Positions 38,904 through 45,802 of a stretch of 64,000 nucleotides of DNA are shown in pieces. The translations under genes were made by a program, and so were the position numbers. This stretch comes from Thalassotalea sp. PS06. GTDB lineage: Bacteria; Pseudomonadota; Gammaproteobacteria; Enterobacterales; Alteromonadaceae. The notes under the pieces were generated by a model. The model ran no database searches and was not told where the DNA came from. It saw nothing but the letters and a program-made list of their open reading frames with translations. The stretch lies in NCBI RefSeq assembly GCF_007197775.1, contig NZ_CP041638.1, positions 1,922,001-1,986,000 on the forward strand, given 5' to 3'. Each line of letters starts with the position of its first letter. Within the stretch, counting starts at the first letter, position 1.

Positions 38904-39782
38904 TTACCCTTTCTTTTGTAATAATGCGATTAAGCTGCTGGTGTCCCAGCGGTTACCGCCAAGTTCCTGAACTTGTTCATAAAATCCATCCACCATGGTT
39001 GTCATTGGCAGGTCTGCCTGATGTTTTTTCGCTTCTTCAAACGCAATGGCTAGATCCTTGCGCATCCAATCGACGGCAAAGCCAAATTCAAACTCACCTT
39101 TCACCATAGTCGCTGAGCGATTTTCCATCTGCCAGGAACCTGCTGCACCTTTGGATATGGTTTCCACAAGTTTATCGGTATCTAATCCAGCACGGCTTGC
39201 AAAGTTAAGGGCTTCAGATAATCCCTGAACTACGCCGGCAATGCAGATTTGATTTGCCATTTTTGCTTTCTGGCCATCCCCCACAGGACCCATTAACTGG
39301 CTAAAGCGAGCATAGGCATCCATGATTGGCTGAACGTTTTTGAAAACCTGTTCGTCACCGCCGCACATAATGGTGAGCACACCGTTTTCAGCGCCAGCCT
39401 GGCCACCAGATACTGGCGCGTCAATAAAGTCGTTACCTTGCTGCTCACAGGAGGCTGCTAACTGCTTTGCTAACTCTGCCGAAGCCGTGGTATGGTCAAC
39501 TAAAATCGCTGCAGATTTTAACCCGGCTAAAACACCGTTTTCGCCTTCGCAAACCTGTAATACATCTTGATCGTTACCAACGCAAACAAATACCACATCG
39601 CAACCTGTTGCGGCTTCTTTTGGCGTCGAATACGCGGTGCCTTGGTATTCTTTAGCCCACTGCTCTGCTTTTGCAGCAGTTCTGTTATAAACATTGACGT
39701 CAAAACCAGCCTTCGACAAATGACCAGCCATGGGATAACCCATTACCCCTAAACCAATAAATGCAACCTTAACTTTAGCCAT
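38904..39782 (-). CDS. NAD(P)-dependent beta-hydroxyacid dehydrogenase
   Basis: 292 residues from ATG 39782 (MAKVKVAFIGLGVMG); a GTG four codons upstream is an alternative. Member of the 3-hydroxyisobutyrate/tartronate semialdehyde reductase family. The dinucleotide-binding GLGVMG is at residues 10-15, the substrate-binding segment is DAPVSGGQAGAENG, and the catalytic lysine lies in GDGQKAKMANQ. The precise substrate cannot be told from sequence alone. It is a single gene divergent from the glutathione peroxidase gene. Confidence 0.88.
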   Translation of the reverse strand: MAKVKVAFIGLGVMGYPMAGHLSKAGFDVNVYNRTAAKAEQWAKEYQGTAYSTPKEAATGCDVVFVCVGNDQDVLQVCEGENGVLAGLKSAAILVDHTTASAELAKQLAASCEQQGNDFIDAPVSGGQAGAENGVLTIMCGGDEQVFKNVQPIMDAYARFSQLMGPVGDGQKAKMANQICIAGVVQGLSEALNFASRAGLDTDKLVETISKGAAGSWQMENRSATMVKGEFEFGFAVDWMRKDLAIAFEEAKKHQADLPMTTMVDGFYEQVQELGGNRWDTSSLIALLQKKG

Positions 39783-39859
39783 GGCAACTACCACTTCTTT
39801 TTACTTCAGTGAAAAAAGTGATAGTGTAATGAAAAGAAACGCCTATTAAAAGGAATGCT

Positions 39860-40342
39860 ATGTCAGCAATTTATGATTATTCGGTTACCAATAACAAAGG
39901 TGAAACCGTGCCAATGCTTAACTATCAGAACAAAGTGCTTTTGATAGTTAATACCGCCAGTGCCTGTGGCTTTACGCCTCAGTATGCCGGCTTACAGGAT
40001 CTTTATGAAAAATATAAGGATCAGGGTTTTGAAGTGTTGGCCTTTCCCTGTAACCAATTCGGTAAGCAGGAATCCGGAAGTAATGAGGAAATCAAAGGTT
40101 TTTGTGATTTGAACTTTAATATCAGCTTTGATTTATTCTCAAAGATTGACGTTAATGGTGACAATGCCGATCCGCTTTTTACCTATCTTAAAAACGAAGC
40201 CAAAGGCCTGTTAGGTTCAAAGCGAATCAAATGGAACTTTACCAAATTTTTGATTAATAAAGACGGTGAAGTATTAAAACGCTATGGCAGCATGGTGAAG
40301 CCTGAACAAATCCAAGGCGATATTGAAAGCGCATTAGCATAA
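39860..40342 (+). CDS. Glutathione peroxidase family protein
   Basis: 160 residues. The peroxidatic residue is Cys36 (NTASACGFTPQY), not selenocysteine. The conserved FPCNQFG gives Gln66 and a second Cys64, and IKWNFTKFLI supplies Trp and Asn. In this Cys-type family thioredoxin is often the actual reductant for peroxide or lipid hydroperoxide reduction. No signal peptide. A strong terminator follows, then a repeat-rich spacer. Confidence 0.92.
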   Translation: MSAIYDYSVTNNKGETVPMLNYQNKVLLIVNTASACGFTPQYAGLQDLYEKYKDQGFEVLAFPCNQFGKQESGSNEEIKGFCDLNFNISFDLFSKIDVNGDNADPLFTYLKNEAKGLLGSKRIKWNFTKFLINKDGEVLKRYGSMVKPEQIQGDIESALA

Positions 40343-40364
40343 GCGAATTCTCCTATACCAAAAC

Positions 40365-40397
40365 AAAAAGGGAAGCTTAGTCGGCTTCCCTTTTTCT
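40365..40397 (+). terminator. Terminator after the glutathione peroxidase gene
   Basis: AAAAAGGGAAGC / GCTTCCCTTTTT perfect stem, TTAGTCG loop. T-run on the plus strand. Confidence 0.88.
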
Positions 40398-40648
40398 GTT
40401 TGGGGCCTAGATTTCCAGTCGTAGCTGGAAATGACGCTTCGGTAGACTCCACCGAAAATTGCTCCATGCATTTTCGGCATACAGACCATCCCTGGCCAAA
40501 ACCGAAAATTGCTCCATGCATTTTCGGCATACAGACCATCCCTGGCCAAAACCGAATATTGCTCCTCGATAACTGCTCCTGCGTTATTCTACCTGCGTAC
40601 ATCCATGTCCTTGTGCATTTTCGGCATATAGACCATCCCTGGCCAAAA
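40398..40648. repeat. 50-bp direct repeats and palindromes
   Basis: Two perfect 50-bp copies lie at 40451-40500 and 40501-40550. A third is split by an insertion, with pieces at 40551-40570 and 40612-40648. Each full copy contains a hairpin CCGAAAAT-N10-ATTTTCGG whose minus-strand loop carries GGAG. A separate REP-like palindrome TTCCAG-N6-CTGGAA lies near 40412-40430. No credible coding frame is present. Confidence 0.8.
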
Positions 40649-40651
40649 CCC

Positions 40652-40886
40652 AAAATACGACGCAATGGAGTATTTTCTCCAACATCAAAACACTCGTGTT
40701 TTGACTCCACCTTTAAAACGCTGTTTGTTTTAACTCCACCCTCAAGGCGCCGTTTGCCGTGACTCCACCATTAAAACGTTGTTCGTTTTAACTCCACCCT
40801 CGAAGTGCAGTTTACTTCGACTCCACCATCAAGACGTATTCTGTCTTGACTCCTTCTTTTTCGTTTAACCTAATTTAAACGAAAAA
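40652..40886 (-). repeat. Array of eight hairpins with constant linkers, downstream of lysC
   Basis: Eight inverted repeats lie in a row, five of them at 29-30 bp period. Arms are AAAATAC (40652), CAAAACAC (40686), TTAAAAC (40713), CAAGGC (40743, one mismatch), TTAAAACG (40771), CGAAGT (40801), CAAGAC (40830) and a 12-bp stem (40857-40868 with 40875-40886). Arm sequences differ but pairing is kept. The inner five share a 7-nt loop spacing. Between them stands ACTCCACC(A/C), or GGTGGAGT on the minus strand. The last stem includes the lysC stop codon, so the array would form the lysC 3' UTR. Confidence 0.75.
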
Positions 40887-42215
40887 GTTATCATGCAACG
40901 TCTGTACAACCTGCTCCCCTTCCTGCTCAGGTACCAGAAAACATAAGTTATTATCACTGGCGCCGTGACAAATCATTCGCACATTTGCCTCAGGAATGGC
41001 GTCAAACACTTGCGTACCAACCCCCTGGCTACGCAATAATCCGTTACCGATAACGGCAACCAATGACAAGTTGTTCTCAACCTGCACTTCACAAAGCTGT
41101 TCTAACTCTTCTACCACTTTTTCTGTAATAACTGCTTGAGTTGAACCCGGAGGATTATCAAAGGTTAATGCAACACTGATTTCTGACGTGGTGATCAAAT
41201 CGACACTTAGCTCATGACTGGCAAGGATTGCGAATACCTTGGCCAGAAAACCACTGGCATGTAACATCGCCGGGCTTTTCACCGTCACTAAGGTTTGCTG
41301 GCGACGCAGGGCAATCGAGCGATAGGTAGGTTTTGAAGAAACCGTTTCCATAATCCGCGTACCGCCGACATCCGGCTCGCGGCTTGAGCCAACAAAAACT
41401 GGGATAGAGCTGCGGATTGCCGGGATCAAGGTTGCTGGATGCAGTATTTTAGCACCAAAGGTGGCCATCTCTGCGGCTTCACCAAAACTGATTTCATCAA
41501 TGGCATGGGCACTTTTAGCAATACGCGGATCGGTAGTAAAGATACCGACAACATCCGTCCATATTTGCAAGTCATCGGCGTTTATCGCTTCAGCTAGCAG
41601 TGCCGCGCTGTAATCGGAACCACCGCGGCCTAGCGTTGTAGTACTGCCTAACCCGTCACGGCCAATAAAGCCTTGGGTTACCGTAACCACATCTTGTAAT
41701 TGCGGGCTCAATAACTGCTGGCAGTTCATCTTTAATGCCTGGGTATCGACCACGGCCTTACCGAATAAACTGTTGGTTGTCATCACATCGCGAACATCAA
41801 AGTATGCACCCTGGCATTCTAGCTGACGCAATACCCGAGCAAACAAACGCGAGCTCATCTGTTCACCACAGGATAAAATCGCATCGGCAGTTTTTGCCGT
41901 CTGTAAGGTATTTTGCTCGGCTACCAATTGCGTTAACTGCGCAAGAATTTCGTTAACTTCTTGGTTCGCTTCGTCTTTATCAAATAGGCATTCAGTAATG
42001 GCATATTGAATCGTTGCGATTTCATCGATAATCGCCTGTTGTTCAACACCGGATAACGACTGCTGAGACAAGGTTACCAAATGATTGGTAACACCGGCAC
42101 TGGCCGATACCACAACAACACGAATGTCGGCGCGATTTTTTATGATATTGGCACAACGGACCATGGCATCGAAATTAGCGACACTGGTACCACCGAATTT
42201 GGCCACAGTTAACAT
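40875..42215 (-). CDS. lysC: Lysine-sensitive aspartate kinase
   Basis: 446 residues, monofunctional aspartokinase III type, which phosphorylates aspartate at the head of lysine, threonine and methionine synthesis. The catalytic domain has KFGGTSVANF (6-15), DVRDVMTTN, TLGRGGSDYSAALLA and IWTDVVGIFTTDPR. Two ACT domains at the C-terminus bind lysine. Its leader carries a lysine riboswitch and a small overlapping ORF. The C-terminal codons form one arm of a hairpin with downstream sequence. Confidence 0.95.
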   Translation of the reverse strand: MLTVAKFGGTSVANFDAMVRCANIIKNRADIRVVVVSASAGVTNHLVTLSQQSLSGVEQQAIIDEIATIQYAITECLFDKDEANQEVNEILAQLTQLVAEQNTLQTAKTADAILSCGEQMSSRLFARVLRQLECQGAYFDVRDVMTTNSLFGKAVVDTQALKMNCQQLLSPQLQDVVTVTQGFIGRDGLGSTTTLGRGGSDYSAALLAEAINADDLQIWTDVVGIFTTDPRIAKSAHAIDEISFGEAAEMATFGAKILHPATLIPAIRSSIPVFVGSSREPDVGGTRIMETVSSKPTYRSIALRRQQTLVTVKSPAMLHASGFLAKVFAILASHELSVDLITTSEISVALTFDNPPGSTQAVITEKVVEELEQLCEVQVENNLSLVAVIGNGLLRSQGVGTQVFDAIPEANVRMICHGASDNNLCFLVPEQEGEQVVQTLHDNFFV

Positions 42216-42280
42216 GATGGCCTCCTGTTTTGCAGTTGATACAGCGAAAACGGCAAAGCCTTAATAGTATGGTTGTTCAC
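42209..42280 (-). CDS. Possible leader peptide overlapping the lysC start
   Basis: GTG 42280, preceded by GGGAG at seven bases, opens 23 codons reading MNNHTIKALPFSLYQLQNRR then PSC. The TAA at 42211-42209 overlaps the first seven bases of lysC in another frame. The lysC ribosome binding site AGGAGG lies within it. It contains one Lys codon only, so it does not look like an attenuation peptide. Translational coupling is possible. Chance cannot be excluded. Confidence 0.35.
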   Translation of the reverse strand: MNNHTIKALPFSLYQLQNRRPSC

Positions 42281-42365
42281 GGAAAATCTCCCTAAATAGC
42301 TAATTACAGCAAGGAAGAGCACGACTGAGCAGAGAAACGAACGTAGAAAAGAGTTTAACTATCAG

Positions 42366-42529
42366 CCAGAAGCCCTCCACCACTAATGGTGACAGTTGCA
42401 AGGATTCAACCTTAACACCCGAACAAGCTGGAACCATATCTTCACTTGTCCTCGGCATTAGACCCCCTCAGTAATCGTCTGCGGATATGGTTCCTCAGAT
42501 CACCTACCTGGTTAATGCACCTCTTCTGG
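42366..42529 (-). promoter_or_regulatory. Lysine riboswitch (L box)
   Basis: Read on the minus strand, the P1 stem pairs CCAGAAG (42529-42523) with CTTCTGG (42372-42366). Between them lie the conserved L-box segments AGAGGTGC, TGAGGGGGT, GCCGAGGACA, TTGAATCC, TGTCACCA and GTGGTGGAGG, in the same order as in the E. coli lysC leader. Lysine binding would shut off lysC. The roughly 150 nt between the aptamer and lysC form the expression platform; no strong intrinsic terminator is obvious, so control of translation is more likely. Confidence 0.92.
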
Positions 42530-42573
42530 TTGTTCATGACCGCAGAACTGGCTGCGTCATAAATAACGCGCCT

Positions 42574-42619
42574 ATTAAAACCGATATCGATTTTGATTGC
42601 AATAGACAGATAGACGTCT
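42574..42619 (-). promoter_or_regulatory. lysC promoter with adjacent met-box-like sequence
   Basis: -35 TTGCAA (42602-42597), 17-bp spacer, -10 TTTAAT (42579-42574). Just upstream lie two consecutive 8-mers, AGACAGAT and AGACGTCT (42604-42619 on the plus strand). The second is an exact MetJ met box and the first a five-of-eight match. MetJ control of lysC is an inference. Confidence 0.5.
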
Positions 42620-42782
42620 AAATGAAAATAATTGAATTGTTGCTCTAATCGATGACAAAACCCAATCTCCTTGCGATTAAATGGCAAAAATCCCAGCTAT
42701 TACATATAGTTTAGTGAGTCATTAGTGCGCAAATGACAATGCCGTATGGCAACCCTTCGTTGGTATTTTGGAATGGAATGTT

Positions 42783-43538
42783 ATGGATTTCTTCATATTA
42801 AAAAAAATCATTGGCAGTTTATTAATGCCCCTGCCCATCGTTATCATCTTGCTCGCTCTGGGGATCATTCTATTTAATCGAAAGCCTAAGCTGGCGAAAG
42901 GCTTCATTGTTGCAGGTACCTTGTTGTTAGCCATCATTTCATTTATGCCTATCGCCGATAAATTGATTGTCCAGTATGAACAGGAATTTCCGGTTTTTCA
43001 TAATCAGTATGGTGAAGTCGAATACGTCGTCGTACTTGGCTGCGGCCATACGTCTGATGCCCGCCTTAATCCTTCACAGGAATTAAAAAACTGCGCCTTA
43101 CAACGATTGACGGAAGGTATGCGCATTCTTCGAGAGCAACCCCAGGCAAAATTAATCACAACCGGTTTTAATCCTTACGATAATGTCTCTAATGCCACTA
43201 AACTCAAACAGGCCGCTGTAGAGCTTGGTTTAACACCAGATCAGATAATTACCGTATCTAAACCCCGGGATACCGCCGACGAAGCCATGATGGTAGCTCC
43301 CATCGTGAAAGACAGTAAATTCGTATTGGTAACCAATGCCAACCATATGCCTCGCGCCATCCAGTATTTCATCGCTGAAGGTCTTGATCCTATCCCGGCT
43401 CCCACAGGCTTTCTGGTTAAAGACCCAGAAGGCACCAGTGTCTGGTTTAACTTTATTCCGGATGCCGCGAACATTTCTAAAACCGAACGCGCCTGGCATG
43501 AGACGTTAGGCAGAATATGGCAATGGCTCCGCAGTTAA
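42783..43538 (+). CDS. elyC: ElyC/YdcF-type DUF218 membrane protein
   Basis: 251 residues from ATG 42783; a TTG five codons upstream is less likely. Two N-terminal transmembrane helices (IGSLLMPLPIVIILLALGII, GFIVAGTLLLAIISF) are followed by a periplasmic DUF218 domain. That domain has VEYVVVLGCGHTSD, GMRILREQPQAKLITTG, KPRDTADEA and VLVTNANHMPRA. ElyC is linked to envelope integrity and lipid carrier metabolism in E. coli. A single gene divergent from lysC. Confidence 0.85.
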   Translation: MDFFILKKIIGSLLMPLPIVIILLALGIILFNRKPKLAKGFIVAGTLLLAIISFMPIADKLIVQYEQEFPVFHNQYGEVEYVVVLGCGHTSDARLNPSQELKNCALQRLTEGMRILREQPQAKLITTGFNPYDNVSNATKLKQAAVELGLTPDQIITVSKPRDTADEAMMVAPIVKDSKFVLVTNANHMPRAIQYFIAEGLDPIPAPTGFLVKDPEGTSVWFNFIPDAANISKTERAWHETLGRIWQWLRS

Positions 43539-43587
43539 GTGCTGAAAGCTGACATCTAAAACCACATTGAATAGCAAACGAGCACTA

Positions 43588-43621
43588 TTAGCAAAAATCA
43601 CTAATTGTTAGCAAATATCAC
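43588..43621 (+). repeat. Spaced direct repeats upstream of the efflux operon
   Basis: TTAGCAAAAATCAC (43588-43601) and TTAGCAAATATCAC (43608-43621) differ at one base and are 20 bp apart. A weaker ATAGCAAACGAGCAC lies at 43571. Regular helical spacing suggests a regulator site. The rest of the 249-bp gap is AT-rich with no other feature seen. Confidence 0.4.
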
Positions 43622-43787
43622 AATATTTACATTTATTATAAAACTGTAATAACACCACAAACCTCCACAACCCCTATTAAATAAGGCTTTTAAAAACTGG
43701 CACGCATGGTGCTATCTAACTCATGTAATTCGCGCTAGTGAGTATTTTGCTCACTGGCTTCCAATAATTTATGAAATAGATTGCAAC

Positions 43788-45041
43788 ATGGATAGAAAAA
43801 TAGAACGTAAAACCTTTCCTTGGAAGAACGCTGCATTAGTGATCCTGGCGATTGCCGCTGTCACTATCGTTGGTCGCCTTTACTCCGCACAACAAGATGG
43901 CAAAGCTCTGGCGGTAAGCCCGCAAAATCTCACCATATCTACCGTCAAGAACGGTACTTTCGAAGACTACATTCCGGTTCGAAGCAAAGTCACCCCGCTT
44001 CGCACCGTTTACCTTGATGCGATTGAAGGTGGCCGAGTTGAACAGGTGTTGATTGAAGATGGCACCATCGTAGAACCTGGTCAGCCAATTGTTAAGTTAA
44101 GCAATACGCAGCTGCAACTGGATGTTATGCGCAATGAAGCGGCGGTAACTGAGCAGCTAAACAACATGCGTAGCATCGAGCTTTCATTAGAGCAGAACAA
44201 ACTGAGCCACAAACGCAATCTCATTGAAATCGATTATCAGATCAAACGCCTGACTCGTCAGGTTGAAAGAGAGCGCGTGGTTTATCAACAAGGCAGTATT
44301 TCCGATAGCGCCCTGAAAGAGAATGAAGATCTGCTCGAATATTATCGGCAACGTAAAGTTGTAACGCTTGAGAGTCAGAAAACCGATACGCGATTGCAGG
44401 AACAGCAGTTGGCGTTTTTGCAGGAAACCGGCAATCGCTTAAACGATAGCCTCAAGTTTGCCCGCAAGAACATGGACAACCTGAACATGACAGCACCTGT
44501 AGCTGGTAAGTTGTCCGGGTTTGATATTGAGATTGGCCAATCCATAGAACGTGGCGAACGCATCGGTCAGATTGACGATCCCAGCAGCTTTAAATTGCAG
44601 GCGTCCATCGATGAGTTCTACCTGGAGCGCATTGATCTAGGCCAGCAAGCGACCATTACCCGCAATCGTAATGACTATACCCTTCGCGTTTCTAAAATCT
44701 ATCCGCAGGTGAATAACGGCCAATTCCGCATCGATCTAGTGTTTGCAGAGCAACAACCTAAAGGCATACGCCGTGGCCAGACACTACAAACCAAATTAAC
44801 CCTGGGCGATCCGGCAGAAGTTGCCTTGATCCCGAACGGCGCTTTTTATCAAGACAGCGGCGGACACTGGGTATTTGTCGTTAGCGAAGATGGTAGCAGT
44901 GCGATTCGTCGCAACGTTCGCTTAGGAAGAAGAAATAACCGCTTTATCGAAATATTGGACGGCCTGGAAGTGAATGAAAAAGTTATCACGTCACCCTATG
45001 CCAGTTTCATCGATATGGACCGACTAAACCTGAAATCATAA
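43788..45041 (+). CDS. MacA-like periplasmic adaptor (HlyD family)
   Basis: 417 residues anchored by one helix (residues 14-31). Membrane fusion protein layout: a first biotinyl-lipoyl half with GGRVEQVLIEDGTIVEPGQP, a long coiled-coil hairpin of about 130 residues, the second half with MTAPVAGKLSGFDIEIGQS, then a beta barrel and a membrane-proximal domain. It links an inner membrane ABC pump to an outer membrane channel. It is followed by an ATPase and a permease in the same direction, forming a tripartite efflux operon without its TolC-type partner. Confidence 0.85.
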   Translation: MDRKIERKTFPWKNAALVILAIAAVTIVGRLYSAQQDGKALAVSPQNLTISTVKNGTFEDYIPVRSKVTPLRTVYLDAIEGGRVEQVLIEDGTIVEPGQPIVKLSNTQLQLDVMRNEAAVTEQLNNMRSIELSLEQNKLSHKRNLIEIDYQIKRLTRQVERERVVYQQGSISDSALKENEDLLEYYRQRKVVTLESQKTDTRLQEQQLAFLQETGNRLNDSLKFARKNMDNLNMTAPVAGKLSGFDIEIGQSIERGERIGQIDDPSSFKLQASIDEFYLERIDLGQQATITRNRNDYTLRVSKIYPQVNNGQFRIDLVFAEQQPKGIRRGQTLQTKLTLGDPAEVALIPNGAFYQDSGGHWVFVVSEDGSSAIRRNVRLGRRNNRFIEILDGLEVNEKVITSPYASFIDMDRLNLKS

Positions 45042-45095
45042 ATCTAATCGATTGAATATTAATAAGATAAAAATTTATAAGAGGAAGCACGAGAA

Positions 45096-45779
45096 ATGTT
45101 AGCACTTAAAAACCTAAGTAAGAGATTTACCACGGAAGAAGTAGAAACCACGGCGTTAAACAGCATCTCATTCGAGATCAAACAAGGTGAGTTTGTTGCC
45201 ATCATGGGACCATCCGGTTGTGGTAAGTCTACCCTGCTGAATACTCTTGGCATGTTAGACAGCCCCTCGGAAGGACACTACTACTTCAACTCTGAAGACG
45301 TTGCCGGTTACTCCGAAAGCCAGCTTGCGGTGATTCGTAAGCAAAATATTGGCTTTATCTTCCAAAGCTTTAACCTGATTGATGAGCTAAACGTGGCAGA
45401 AAACGTTGAGCTTGCCCTGCTCTATCACAGCATTTCAAAAAGTGAACGTAAGCGCCGCGTCGCCGAAGTACTGGAGAAAGTCGGTATTTCCCATCGTGCC
45501 AAACATATGCCAAGCCAGCTTTCGGGTGGTCAACAGCAACGTGTCGCGGTTGCCCGTGCGGTAGTCGGCAAACAAGGGCTAATCCTTGCGGATGAGCCAA
45601 CCGGTAACCTTGATAGTGAACATGGTCGTGAAGTGATGGAGATGCTGCAGCAACTCAACAAAGAAGGCACCACGATAATTATGGTTACCCACTCTCCGGA
45701 ACACGCCGAATACGCCGATCGCGTCATTAATTTATTTGATGGCGAAGTCGTTGTGCAAGATTTGCGCGCCGTATCCTAA
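45096..45779 (+). CDS. MacB/LolD-type ABC transporter ATPase
   Basis: 227 residues. Walker A GPSGCGKST (38-46), Q-loop FQSFNL, signature LSGGQQQRVAVARA, Walker B LILADEPTGNLDS and H-loop VTHSPEHA. The sequence around IMGPSGCGKSTLLNTLG is typical of the LolD/MacB/FtsE family that works by mechanotransmission rather than direct transport. It lies 54 bp after the adaptor and 23 bp before the permease. Confidence 0.93.
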   Translation: MLALKNLSKRFTTEEVETTALNSISFEIKQGEFVAIMGPSGCGKSTLLNTLGMLDSPSEGHYYFNSEDVAGYSESQLAVIRKQNIGFIFQSFNLIDELNVAENVELALLYHSISKSERKRRVAEVLEKVGISHRAKHMPSQLSGGQQQRVAVARAVVGKQGLILADEPTGNLDSEHGREVMEMLQQLNKEGTTIIMVTHSPEHAEYADRVINLFDGEVVVQDLRAVS

Positions 45780-45802
45780 GTCAGTTTTAAGGAAGAAACC
45801 CT

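Noticed and set aside
40282..40762. ORFs of 120-142 codons on both strands in the gpx-lysC gap
   Set aside because: They are open only because the region is built from direct repeats and hairpins; no ribosome binding site and no family resemblance.
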